64,000 nt of DNA from Streptomyces sp. CC208A (GTDB taxonomy: Bacteria; Actinomycetota; Actinomycetes; Streptomycetales; Streptomycetaceae), in NCBI RefSeq assembly GCF_030010625.1, contig NZ_JASCXN010000005.1, positions 62,001-126,000 of the forward strand. The letters are read 5' to 3'. How positions within the stretch are numbered: position 1 is the stretch's first letter; each line of letters opens with the position of its first letter. Shown here piece by piece: positions 18,230-27,588 of the stretch. Position numbers and translations under genes: made by a program. A model generated the notes under the pieces. The model saw only the letters and a list, made by a program, of their open reading frames with translations, was not told where the DNA came from and did not search any database.

Positions 18230-19489
18230 ATGTCGCTTCTGAACACTCCCCTCCACGAGCTGGACCCGGACGTCGCCGCCGCCGTCGACGCCGAGCTCCG
18301 CCGCCAGCAGTCCACCCTCGAGATGATCGCCTCGGAGAACTTCGCTCCGGTCGCGGTCATGGAGGCCCAGGGCTCCGTCCTCACCAACAAGTACGCCGAG
18401 GGCTACCCGGGCCGCCGCTACTACGGCGGCTGCGAGCACGTCGACGTGGCCGAGCAGATCGCGATCGACCGGATCAAGGACCTGTTCGGTGCCGAGTACG
18501 CCAACGTGCAGCCGCACTCCGGCGCCTCCGCCAACCAGGCCGCGCTCTTCGCGATCGCCCAGCCGGGCGACACGATCCTCGGTCTCGACCTGGCGCACGG
18601 CGGCCACCTCACCCACGGCATGCGCCTGAACTTCTCGGGCAAGCAGTTCAACGTGGTCGCGTACCACGTGGACGAGGCCGGCCTGGTGGACATGGCCGAG
18701 GTCGAGCGCCTCGCCAAGGAGCACCGCCCGAAGGTGATCATCGCCGGCTGGTCGGCGTACCCGCGTCAGCTGGACTTCGCGGAGTTCCGCCGGATCGCCG
18801 ACGAGGTCGAGGCGTACCTGTGGGTCGACATGGCCCACTTCGCGGGCCTGGTCGCGGCCGGTCTGCACCCGAACCCGGTCGAGTACGCGGACGTGGTGAC
18901 CTCCACCACGCACAAGACGCTCGGCGGCCCGCGCGGCGGCATCATCCTGGCGAAGAAGGAGTTCGCGAAGAAGCTGAACTCCTCGGTCTTCCCCGGTTTC
19001 CAGGGCGGCCCGCTGGAGCACGTGATCGCGGCCAAGGCCGTCTCCTTCAAGGTCGCGGCCTCGGAGGAGTTCAAGGAGCGCCAGCAGCGCACCCTGGAGG
19101 GCGCGCGGATCATCGCCGAGCGCCTGGTCCAGGACGACGTCAAGGAGCACGGCGTCTCCGTGCTCTCCGGCGGCACCGACGTGCACCTGCTCCTGGTCGA
19201 CCTGCGCGCCAGCGAGCTGGACGGCCAGCAGGCCGAGGACCGTCTCCACGAGGTCGGCATCACGGTCAACCGGAACGCGGTCCCGAACGACCCGCGCCCG
19301 CCGATGGTCACCTCCGGTCTGCGCATCGGCACTCCGGCCCTCGCCACCCGCGGCTTCCAGGCCGAGGACTTCCGCGAGGTCGCCGACATCATCGCCGAGA
19401 CGCTGAAGCCGGGCTTCGACGCCGAGGCGCTGAAGGCCCGGGTGACCGCTCTGGCCGACAAGCACCCGCTGTACCCCGGCCTGAAGTAA
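18230..19489 (+). CDS. glyA: Serine hydroxymethyltransferase
   Basis: A 419-residue PLP enzyme interconverting glycine plus 5,10-methylene-THF and serine plus THF. The PLP lysine is Lys229 in [37 protein letters not shown] and [12 protein letters not shown] are the usual substrate and cofactor motifs. Placed after gcvT and gcvH it uses the methylene-THF made by glycine cleavage to convert a second glycine to serine, which sdaA next door can deaminate. A strong hairpin follows at 19521-19558. Confidence 0.97.
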   Translation: MSLLNTPLHELDPDVAAAVDAELRRQQSTLEMIASENFAPVAVMEAQGSVLTNKYAEGYPGRRYYGGCEHVDVAEQIAIDRIKDLFGAEYANVQPHSGASANQAALFAIAQPGDTILGLDLAHGGHLTHGMRLNFSGKQFNVVAYHVDEAGLVDMAEVERLAKEHRPKVIIAGWSAYPRQLDFAEFRRIADEVEAYLWVDMAHFAGLVAAGLHPNPVEYADVVTSTTHKTLGGPRGGIILAKKEFAKKLNSSVFPGFQGGPLEHVIAAKAVSFKVAASEEFKERQQRTLEGARIIAERLVQDDVKEHGVSVLSGGTDVHLLLVDLRASELDGQQAEDRLHEVGITVNRNAVPNDPRPPMVTSGLRIGTPALATRGFQAEDFREVADIIAETLKPGFDAEALKARVTALADKHPLYPGLK

Positions 19490-19520
19490 TTTCGTACGCT
19501 TTTGTTCGTACGAAGCTTCC

Positions 19521-19558
19521 GGGGCACCGCGCACACTGGACAGTGAGCGCGGTGCCCC
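19521..19558 (+). terminator. Terminator after glyA
   Basis: GGGGCACCGCGC at 19521-19532 pairs perfectly with 19547-19558, and the intervening bases extend the stem with CACT/AGTG (19534-19537 and 19542-19545). It lies 32 nt after the glyA stop. It suggests sdaA is at least partly transcribed from its own promoter in 19559-19671. Confidence 0.8.
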
Positions 19559-19671
19559 GCCCCTTTGTCCCGTCCTTCCCGTCCTTCCCGCACCTCCCCG
19601 TCCTGCTTCTTCCTGCTTGTTTCTGCACCACCCCGGCAGACAACGGCGTCTAGCCCCACAAGGAGTCCCCC

Positions 19672-21042
<1,371 letters not shown>

Positions 21043-21048
21043 CGCGGC

Positions 21049-21897
21049 CTACGGGGTCGGCACCACGGTGAGCAGGGCCGAGAGGGCCACGATCGCGGCG
21101 AGGACGGCGAGTTCCACTCGGGCCGGGGGGCGGGCGTCGGTGCCGGAGGTCAGGCGGGAGCGGGCCGCCAGGGCCAGCAGGCTGGCGCCGCCGAAGAGGG
21201 CGAGCTTCAGCAGCAGGATCCTGCCGTAGGCGGTGGCGAGCGCGGCCTCCGGGGGGAGGCGGCGGAGTGTGGAGGCGGTGCCGGTGGCGGCGAGGGCCGC
21301 GTAGGCGCAGGCGGCCATCCTGGCGTAGCGGAGGAGGACCTCGCGTCCGCCGCCGCGCAGCCGCAGCACCCGGAGGACGTACAGCAGGGTGCCCGTCCAC
21401 AGCGAGGCGGCGGTGAGGTGGACGACGGTGAGGCCGGTGCCGATGCCGAAGCCGGCGGTCTCGGGGTGGGCGCGCAGTGCCTCGGCGACGATCGCGGCGG
21501 TGAGCGGGAGGGCGGCGAGGGCTGGGCGCCGGGAGGCGGCGCAGACCGCGGCGAGCAGGCAGGCGTACGCGGTGACGAGCAGCAGGCGGTTCTCGCGGGG
21601 CCCGTGAACGGCGGCGGGGAGGAGCGGGAGGCCGGCGGTGGCGGCCGCGGCGAGCAGGGCGCCGGGGGTGGCCAGGGGCTGCGGCAGGGGGCCGGGGCCT
21701 GCGAGCCGGGTGCCGGCGAGTTCGCCGACGGCGACGGCGAGACCGGCGAGGAGAAGGGCCCTGAGGAAGGCCGGGGTGCCGACCGCCGGTATCAGGAGTC
21801 CGCCGGTGCCGAGGAGGGCGACCGCGAGGACGGCGGCGGCCGCGAGGGCCGCGGCGCCTCGACGGCTCGGGGTGCCGAGGGGTCCGGGAAGCGTCAC
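21049..21897 (-). CDS. CopD-like copper resistance family membrane protein
   Basis: A 282-residue membrane protein with about eight hydrophobic segments, almost wholly Ala/Leu/Gly. The C-terminal part carries the CopD-type features: GTGLTVVHLTAASLWTGTLLYV, with a His and Trp in the helix, RYARMAACAYAALAATG, and YGRILLLKLALFGGASLLALAARSR. The family is linked to copper uptake or resistance with periplasmic CopC-type partners, but no copC gene lies beside it. Assignment rests on the C-terminal half. Confidence 0.7.
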   Translation of the reverse strand: MTLPGPLGTPSRRGAAALAAAAVLAVALLGTGGLLIPAVGTPAFLRALLLAGLAVAVGELAGTRLAGPGPLPQPLATPGALLAAAATAGLPLLPAAVHGPRENRLLLVTAYACLLAAVCAASRRPALAALPLTAAIVAEALRAHPETAGFGIGTGLTVVHLTAASLWTGTLLYVLRVLRLRGGGREVLLRYARMAACAYAALAATGTASTLRRLPPEAALATAYGRILLLKLALFGGASLLALAARSRLTSGTDARPPARVELAVLAAIVALSALLTVVPTP

Positions 21898-21980
21898 CGG
21901 ACGATCGTCACCGGGCCCGGGGCGGGCGGCAACTCGGGGTGAGCGCCGCCCGGTCCCGGTCCCCGCAGGTCAGGGCAGGG

Positions 21981-22196
21981 TCACGCCTTGCTCAGGTGGG
22001 ACCAGAACTCGTCCCAGGACAGGCGGCCGTCGCCGTTGTCGTCGCGCTGCTTGATGAGGGCCTCGGCCACCGTCTCGGTGACGTTGAAGTCGCCCAGCTG
22101 GGCCATGACGCTCTTGTACTCCGCGGCGGTGATGTAGCCGTCCCCGTCCACGTCGTACCGGTTGAATGCCGTGCGTGCCGACTCGATGTCCGCCAC
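21981..22196 (-). CDS. Small EF-hand calcium-binding protein
   Basis: A 71-residue soluble protein with two EF-hands and nothing else. Loop 1 is DVDGDGYITAAE and loop 2 DDNGDGRLSWDE; both have Asp at positions 1, 3 and 5, Gly at 6 and Glu at 12, so both should bind Ca2+. It begins MADIESARTAFNRYDVDGDG. Streptomycetes have several such small calmodulin-like proteins whose targets are mostly unknown. It stands between a CopD-like gene and a divergent acetyltransferase gene. Confidence 0.9.
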   Translation of the reverse strand: MADIESARTAFNRYDVDGDGYITAAEYKSVMAQLGDFNVTETVAEALIKQRDDNGDGRLSWDEFWSHLSKA

Positions 22197-22271
22197 TGCT
22201 TCCGCCCCTTCTCGGTGCTGTTCTGACGGGGGTCAGATTAGCTTGGCCGGCGGCTGCCGGATCATTGCGGT

Positions 22272-22910
22272 ATGAGCAGTGACGTGACACGGATCCTGGC
22301 GGCGGCGGCACGCGGGGAGTTCCCCGCGATGGACGGGGGAACGGCGGTGGTCCCGGCGCCGAACCGGCGGGACGCCGGTGTGCTGGCCTTCACCGCCCAC
22401 TCGGTGGTCTTCGCCGACGTCGATCCGGAGTGGGTACGGGCCGAGCTGGCGGCGACCGGGAGCGATCCGCTCGCGGCGAGCATGAACCCCCGCTTCCTGG
22501 TGCGGCTGATGGAGCGGACCGGGCGGGCGATGAACACCGTCGACCTGCTGACGGTCGCCGACGCCCTGCCGGGCCCGCCGCCGGTGGAGCTGCGGGAGAT
22601 CGAGGACCCGGGGCACCCGCGGGTGGCGCGGGCGCTGAAGTACCGCGACGAGGTACGGGTGTGGGCGGCGGACGGCAGCGTGCTGATCCTGGGGCGCAGG
22701 GTCGCAGGCCGCTGGGAGGCGGCGATCGAGGTCGAGGAGGAGGTGCGGCACCGGGGTCTGGGCCGGGCGCTGGCGACGGCGGCGCGTCATCTGACCCCGG
22801 GCCCGGTGGTGTGGGCGCAGCAGTCGCCGGGCAACGCGCGGAGCGTGCGGACCTTCCAGGCGGCGGGGTACCGGCCGGTGGCGTCGGAGGCGCTGCTCAT
22901 CGCACGGTGA
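22272..22910 (+). CDS. GNAT family N-acetyltransferase
   Basis: A 212-residue protein. The C-terminal half is a GNAT domain: AIEVEEEVRHRGLGRALATAARHL carries the acetyl-CoA pyrophosphate motif (RHRGLGRAL), followed by VWAQQSPGNARSVRTFQAAGYRPV, the usual last strand-helix-strand. The N-terminal half (AFTAHSVVFADVDPEWVRAEL, NPRFLVRLMERTGR) is a domain often seen in actinobacterial members. Acceptor unknown. ATG at 22272, divergent from the EF-hand gene. Confidence 0.82.
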   Translation: MSSDVTRILAAAARGEFPAMDGGTAVVPAPNRRDAGVLAFTAHSVVFADVDPEWVRAELAATGSDPLAASMNPRFLVRLMERTGRAMNTVDLLTVADALPGPPPVELREIEDPGHPRVARALKYRDEVRVWAADGSVLILGRRVAGRWEAAIEVEEEVRHRGLGRALATAARHLTPGPVVWAQQSPGNARSVRTFQAAGYRPVASEALLIAR

Positions 22911-23060
22911 GCCTCTTGAGGCCGTCCATCATGTGGATGATCGAGGGAAACAGCCGGTGAACCGCATAGTCATTCATGGTTTGCAAGGTGAGTGCCACAC
23001 GTCACCAACGATTCACAGTGAAAGTGCGACCTTCTGCCCCATTTAGTCCGGTATGGGCAT

Positions 23061-23217
23061 TTGGCGGCGAGGGCCGCCGTCTGTCATAGTCGGTGTCACG
23101 ACCCCCATTGACCCGGGCCAGGTCGTCCAAGCGGCCGTGGATACACCCCCCCCCGTCCACGGCGCCTCACACGGAAGCCCCCAGCTCGCCCCACCACGGC
23201 GCACGGGGGCTTCCGTG
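23061..23217 (+). ncRNA. Candidate small RNA (promoter plus terminator)
   Basis: TTGGCG at 23061-23066 and CATAGT at 23085-23090, 18 nt apart, form a sigma-70-type promoter pattern. The next strong hairpin on the plus strand ends at 23217, which would give an RNA of about 120 nt. No ribosome-binding site precedes any long frame inside it. The prediction rests only on these two signals. Confidence 0.3.
23170..23217. terminator. Hairpin between convergent genes
   Basis: CACGGAAGCCCCC at 23170-23182 pairs perfectly with 23205-23217 around a 22-nt loop. It lies 57 nt beyond the stop of the ATPase gene at 23275 and can serve transcription from both sides. Confidence 0.75.
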
Positions 23218-23274
23218 CGTCCGCAGCCAGTTCGCAGCCCGTTCGCAGCCAGTCCACGGCCGGTCAGCAGCCGG

Positions 23275-23802
23275 TCAGCGGTCGGTGACCCGCATCTCGA
23301 ACCAGGTCGTCTTGCCGCGCGGCCCGAGGTCCACGCCCCAGCGGTCGGAGAGCTTGTCGACGAGGTAGAGGCCGCGGCCGCTGACGTCGAGCTCGCTCAC
23401 CGGCATCAGACAGGGCAGCCCGCGCGAGGGGTCGCGCACCTCGATCCTGATCCGGGCGGGGCGCCGCTGGACGCGCAGTGCGAAGACCCTGGCTCCGGTG
23501 TGCCGGACCGCGTTGCCGACCAGTTCGGAGACGAGCAGGACCGCGTGTTCGGCGAGGGTCGGGCCGAGGCCCCACTGGCGGAGCACCACGTACTGGGTCA
23601 TCCGCCGGGCGATCCGCGCGGACTGGGGCAGCGACGGCAGGCGGACATCGGTCTCCGACGGGTTGCCGTACACGTCCATCGCCTTGAGGGCCTCTTCGTC
23701 CTCCGCGGTCGGTGTCCACCGTGCGGCGGGGAGGACACCCTGCCGTGGTTGTTCCCTGCTCTCCAGGCCCGCCATGCCCTCCATCATGGACGCAGGAGGC
23801 AC
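23275..23802 (-). CDS. Anti-sigma-factor-like ATP-binding protein (HATPase_c_2)
   Basis: A 175-residue protein of the RsbW/SpoIIAB-like GHKL class, common in Streptomyces. The N-box is VSELVGNAVRHTGA, the G1 region IRIEVRDPSRGLP and the G2 region VSGRGLYLVDKLSDRWGV, followed by KTTWFEMRV. Such proteins bind ATP and act as serine kinases on anti-anti-sigma partners or as free-standing regulators. No sigma or anti-anti-sigma gene is adjacent. The first 45 residues are poorly conserved; the start may be GTG 23802 or one of the Met codons at 23787 and just after. Confidence 0.85.
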   Translation of the reverse strand: MPPASMMEGMAGLESREQPRQGVLPAARWTPTAEDEEALKAMDVYGNPSETDVRLPSLPQSARIARRMTQYVVLRQWGLGPTLAEHAVLLVSELVGNAVRHTGARVFALRVQRRPARIRIEVRDPSRGLPCLMPVSELDVSGRGLYLVDKLSDRWGVDLGPRGKTTWFEMRVTDR

Positions 23803-23878
23803 CCCGCGGGGGCCGTTCCGGTGGAATGACCCCCGAGGGACGGCGTGTCGCCGTGACGGACCGTCGGATCGGTGCGTG

Positions 23879-24646
23879 TCAGGCGAACTTCGCCTTGCCC
23901 GGGCCCTCCTCGACGAAGCTGCGCATGCCGGTCTCGCGGTCCGCGGTGGCGAACAGCGCGGAGAACCAGGTCCGTTCGAGGGCGAGACCGGTGTCGATGT
24001 CGGTCTCCAGGCCCTGGTCGATCGCCTCCTTGGCGGCGCGCAGCGCCACCGCCGGGCCCTGGGCGAGCTTCGCGGCCCAGGCGTGCGCCTGCTCGTACAC
24101 CTCGGCGGCCGGGACGACCCGGTCGACCAGGCCGAGGGTGAGGGCCTCGTCGGCCTTCACCATCCGGCCGGTGAAGATGAGGTCCTTGGCCCGCGAGGGG
24201 CCGACCAGGCGGGAGAGCCGCTGGGTGCCGCCCGCGCCGGGGATCAGGCCGAGCAGGATCTCGGGCTGGCCCAGCTTCGCGTTGTCGCCGGCGATCCGGT
24301 AGTCGGCGCAGAGGGCGAGCTCGCAGCCGCCGCCGAGGGCGTAGCCGGTGATCGCGGCGACGACCGGCTTGGGGATGCGGGCGACGGCGGTGAAGGAGTC
24401 CTGGAGCGCGCGCGACCGCTCGACCATGGCCACGTGGTCCATGACCTGCATCTCCTTGATGTCCGCGCCGGCCGCGAAGACCTTCTCGCCGCCGTAGAGG
24501 ACGACGGCCCGCACGTCGTCGCGGTCGGTGGCCTCCTGGGCCAGCTCGCGCAGCCGGTCCTGGGTGGCGATGTCCAGGGCGTTCATCGGGGGACGGTCGA
24601 GACGGATGGTGCCGACGCCGTCGGCGACTTCGAGGTTCACAGTCAT
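23879..24646 (-). CDS. Enoyl-CoA hydratase/isomerase family protein
   Basis: A 255-residue crotonase-fold protein. The oxyanion-hole segments are FAAGADIKEM near residue 60 and ITGYALGGGCELALCADYRIA near 105. The catalytic Glu region reads LGQPEILLGLIPGAGGTQRL, keeping Glu and the second acidic site position in hydratases as far as can be judged. It probably hydrates trans-2-enoyl-CoA in fatty-acid breakdown. Single gene, not obviously in an operon; a 20-bp hairpin separates it from the transpeptidase gene upstream. Confidence 0.9.
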   Translation of the reverse strand: MTVNLEVADGVGTIRLDRPPMNALDIATQDRLRELAQEATDRDDVRAVVLYGGEKVFAAGADIKEMQVMDHVAMVERSRALQDSFTAVARIPKPVVAAITGYALGGGCELALCADYRIAGDNAKLGQPEILLGLIPGAGGTQRLSRLVGPSRAKDLIFTGRMVKADEALTLGLVDRVVPAAEVYEQAHAWAAKLAQGPAVALRAAKEAIDQGLETDIDTGLALERTWFSALFATADRETGMRSFVEEGPGKAKFA

Positions 24647-24670
24647 GGAGGGAAGGTTAGTGTCCGTTAA

Positions 24671-24726
24671 CGCGAGGGGGCCCGGTGCCGTTGCTCACAG
24701 AGCGACCGGCACCGGGCCCCCTCGCG
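24671..24726 (-). terminator. Strong terminator after the first L,D-transpeptidase gene
   Basis: A perfect 20-bp stem: the 24671-24690 arm, CGCGAGGGGGCCCGGTGCCG, pairs with 24707-24726 around a 16-nt loop. It starts 10 nt beyond the stop codon at 24737 on the minus strand. Confidence 0.85.
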
Positions 24727-24736
24727 GGAAGCGGAC

Positions 24737-25984
24737 CTACGCGATCCACTCCTCCCAGCTCATGTTCCAGCCGTTCAGGCCGTTGTCCGGCTTGATCTGC
24801 TTGTCCTTGGAGTTCTTCACGATGACGACGTCGCCGATGATCGAGCGGTCGTAGAACCAGGCGGCCGGCGTGGAGCTGTCGCCCGCGCCCCGGGTGTCCG
24901 AGAGGCCGACGCAGCCGTGGCTGACGTTCTGGGAGCCGAAGGTGGACTTCGGGGCCCAGTAGTTGCCGTGCACGAAGGTGCCGGAGGTGGACAGGCGCAT
25001 GGCGTGCGGCACGTCCTTGATGTCGTACTCGCCGCCGAAACCGACGGTGGCCCCGTTCATCCGGGTCACCTTGTACTTCTCGCTGATGACCATCTGGCCG
25101 TTGTACGTGGTCGTGGACGGGGCGCCCGCGGTGATCGGCAGGGTCTTGATGATCTGCCCGTCACGCTCGACCTTCATCGTCTTGGCGCTGGCGTCGACCG
25201 TGGAGACCTGGCGGCGGCCGATGGTGAAGGAGTACGTCTTCTTCTGCTTGCCGTAGACGCCCGGGCGGCCCTCGACGCCGTCCAGGTTGAGCGCGACGGT
25301 GACCTTCGTCCCGGCCTTCCAGTACTCCTTCGGGCGGAAGTCGAGGCGGTCGTTGCCGAACCAGTGGCCCTCGATCTCGACGGCCGGCTCGGCCGTCACC
25401 TTGATGGCCTTCTCCACGGCCTCGGGGTCGGTGATGCCCCGGGTGAAGTTGATGGAGACCGGCATGCCGACGCCGACGGTCGTGTCGGCCTCCGGCGTGT
25501 AGTGGCCGATGAAGGTGTTCTTCGGGACCAGGGTGGTGAAGGTCGTGTCCTTCGCCGACTCGCGGCCCTCGGCGTCCTTCGCGATCGCGTGGACCTTGTA
25601 CTGGGTGCCGGCCGACAGGTGGGCCAGCGGCTCCCAGCTGGCGCCGTCCGCCGAGACCTTCCCCTCGACCGGGGCGCCCTCGGAGTCGGTGACGGTGACC
25701 GTCGTCAGCTTGCCCTGCTCGGCGGTGACCTTGAGGGCCCCGCTGGTGGCGACCGAGTCGGCGCCGTCCTTCGGCAGGACCGTCACGACCGCCTGGGAGG
25801 CGGCGTTCTCGGGGGCGGTGGTGGCCTGGCCCGCGCCCCCCTTCCCGGTGCCGGGGGCGGTCGCGGACGGCTCCTCGCCGCCGCAGGCGGTCAGGACGAG
25901 GAGCAGCGCCCCCGTGGCCAGCGCCCCGAGGCGGACGCTCCGCCGCCGCGCCGGCGTCCCCGCTGTCGGCTGCCCGTTCACCAT
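24737..25984 (-). CDS. L,D-transpeptidase lipoprotein (Ig-like + YkuD)
   Basis: A 415-residue peptidoglycan cross-linking enzyme that makes 3-3 links between stem peptides. Signal peptide with lipobox LTAC (LLLVLTACGGEE) near residue 35. Two Ig-like domains follow (VVTVLPKDGADSVATSG; TTFTTLVPKNTFIGHYTPE), then the YkuD domain with GAPSTTTYNGQMVI, HGNYW and the catalytic SHGCVGLSD. The architecture matches mycobacterial LdtMt2-type enzymes. ATG at 25984 is preferred because GGGAGAAGG precedes it. A close paralogue lies immediately upstream at 26184-27401. Confidence 0.93.
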   Translation of the reverse strand: MVNGQPTAGTPARRRSVRLGALATGALLLVLTACGGEEPSATAPGTGKGGAGQATTAPENAASQAVVTVLPKDGADSVATSGALKVTAEQGKLTTVTVTDSEGAPVEGKVSADGASWEPLAHLSAGTQYKVHAIAKDAEGRESAKDTTFTTLVPKNTFIGHYTPEADTTVGVGMPVSINFTRGITDPEAVEKAIKVTAEPAVEIEGHWFGNDRLDFRPKEYWKAGTKVTVALNLDGVEGRPGVYGKQKKTYSFTIGRRQVSTVDASAKTMKVERDGQIIKTLPITAGAPSTTTYNGQMVISEKYKVTRMNGATVGFGGEYDIKDVPHAMRLSTSGTFVHGNYWAPKSTFGSQNVSHGCVGLSDTRGAGDSSTPAAWFYDRSIIGDVVIVKNSKDKQIKPDNGLNGWNMSWEEWIA

Positions 25985-26128
25985 GGCCTTCTCCCCTCGC
26001 ACGACCCGGCGTCCGGCCGGGCCCCACCCCCGTACGCACCTCCCGCGCATACGGCGCTAGATAATCACACCGGAAGACACGAAAGTTCCACGCGAATGTC
26101 ACCGTTCAGTCCCAGTTGGGACGGACAC

Positions 26129-26163
26129 GGGAACGGGGACGGGGGCAGGGGCGGGAAACGGGG
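26129..26163 (+). other. G-tract cluster (possible G-quadruplex)
   Basis: Six runs of three to five G separated by one to four bases (GGG, GGGG, GGGGG, GGGG, GGG, GGGG) lie in the 199-nt gap between the two transpeptidase genes, on the plus strand. Just beside it is a perfect inverted repeat GTCCCA-GT-TGGGAC at 26109-26122. Both sit upstream of the gene that starts at 25984. Confidence 0.6.
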
Positions 26164-26183
26164 CGGCGAGCTCAGGAAGCGGG

Positions 26184-27401
26184 TCAGTGGAGCGCGGAAC
26201 CCGCCTTCCAGCCCGCCCAGTCCAGGTTCCAGCCGCCGAGGCCGTTGTCCGGAGCGACCTTCCGGTCCTTGGAGTTGACCACCTCGACGACGTCGCCGAT
26301 CAGGCTCCGGTCGAAGAACCAGCCCGCCGGGGTGTCGGAGCCGCCGCCCTTCACGTCCCGCAGCCCCACGCAGCCGTGGCTGACGTTGGCCGAGCCGAAG
26401 GTGGCGGGGTCGGCCCAGTAGTTGCCGTGGATGAAGGTGCCGGAGTCGGTGAGCCGCATCGCGTGCGGCACGTCCTTGATGTCGTACTCGCCGCCGAAGC
26501 CGACGGTGGCCCCGTTCATCCGGGTCACGTCGTACAGCTCGGTGACCACCATCTTCCCGTTGTACGTGGTGGTCTTCGGCGCGCCCGCGGTGACCGGCAG
26601 GGTGGCGAGCAGCCGCCCGTCCCGCCGCACCTCCATGGTGTGGGCTGCGGCGTCCACCAGGGAGACCTGGGAGCGGCCGACGGTGAAGCCGACCGTCTTG
26701 CGCTGGATGCCGTAGACGCCGGGTGCGCCCTCGACGTCCCGCAGCCCCAGCTCGACCGTCACCTTCGTGCCGGGCGCCCAGTACTCGGCGGGGCGGAAGT
26801 CGAGCCGCTCCTTGCCGAACCAGTGGCCGACGACCTCCACCGGCGGGTCGGCGGTGACCCGGATGGCCCGCTCGACCGCGGCCCGGTTCTCGATCGGGCG
26901 GTTGAAGCCGAAGGAGACGATCATGCCGGCGCCGACCGTGGAGCGGTTCTCCGGTGTGAAGTAGCCGATGAACCGGCTCTCCGGCACCACCGTGGTGAAG
27001 GTGGTGTGCCGGGCCGAGGTCCGGCCGTGCGCGTCGAGCGCCACCGCGTCCACGCTGTACTTCGCGGCGAGCGCGAGCCGGGTGCCGTCGGCGGGCCGCC
27101 AGCTCAGCCCGTCGGCGGAGAACACGCCGGGCACGGCCGAGCGCTTCCCGTCCGCCACCTGGGTCACGGTCACCTTTTCGAGGCGCCCGCTGTCCACCCG
27201 TACCTCCAGGGGGCCTTCCGCGGGCACCCCCCTGCTGCCGTCCTCCGGGCTGACCCTGATCACGTCGCCGGGGGCCCGTGCCTTGCCCGGAAGGAGCGGA
27301 CCGCCGCCGCCTCCCCCGTCCGACGCGGTGCAGCCGGCGAGACCCACGAGGAGCCCCGCGACCGCGAGGAGGTGCCCGGCCCTTTTCCATACACGTGTCA
27401 C
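26184..27401 (-). CDS. L,D-transpeptidase lipoprotein, second copy
   Basis: A 405-residue paralogue of the downstream gene, with the same plan: lipoprotein signal with LAGC (VGLAGCTASDG) at about residue 23, a Gly-rich linker, two Ig-like domains (DVIRVSPEDGSRGVPAEG; TTFTTVVPESRFIGYFTPE) and a YkuD domain with GAPKTTTYNGKMVV, HGNYW and the catalytic SHGCVGLRD. Start is assigned to the GTG at 27401; upstream in-frame sequence is low-complexity and antisense to glgX. Two such enzymes side by side point to a duplication. It diverges from glgX. Confidence 0.9.
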   Translation of the reverse strand: MTRVWKRAGHLLAVAGLLVGLAGCTASDGGGGGGPLLPGKARAPGDVIRVSPEDGSRGVPAEGPLEVRVDSGRLEKVTVTQVADGKRSAVPGVFSADGLSWRPADGTRLALAAKYSVDAVALDAHGRTSARHTTFTTVVPESRFIGYFTPENRSTVGAGMIVSFGFNRPIENRAAVERAIRVTADPPVEVVGHWFGKERLDFRPAEYWAPGTKVTVELGLRDVEGAPGVYGIQRKTVGFTVGRSQVSLVDAAAHTMEVRRDGRLLATLPVTAGAPKTTTYNGKMVVTELYDVTRMNGATVGFGGEYDIKDVPHAMRLTDSGTFIHGNYWADPATFGSANVSHGCVGLRDVKGGGSDTPAGWFFDRSLIGDVVEVVNSKDRKVAPDNGLGGWNLDWAGWKAGSALH

Positions 27402-27588
27402 GCGTGGCCCAACGACGACCCCCCTCCAGGGGAAACGTGCGTGCGGGCCATGTTGGGGGGACGGCCGCGCGGGCACAACAAAGAGAAGACCGGGAGAACA
27501 CGAGGGTGCGGGAGGACGCGCGGGGCCGGGGCAGGGACGCCCTCCGCCCCGGCACGCGGGCCCGCCGGAGCCGCGGGAGGCCAGGGCG

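Larger units (their letters stand above)
22911..23274. other. Gene-free region with possible short transcript
   Basis: This 364-nt stretch separates the convergent GNAT and ATPase genes. It contains a promoter-like pair (23061-23090), a run of nine C residues at 23144-23152, the strong hairpin at 23170-23217, and short direct repeats of GTTCGCAGCC at 23229-23254. No coding region with a start signal was found. Confidence 0.6.

Noticed and set aside
21043..21062. Possible terminator between sdaA and the CopD-like gene
   Set aside because: Only an imperfect repeat overlapping both coding ends; not convincing.
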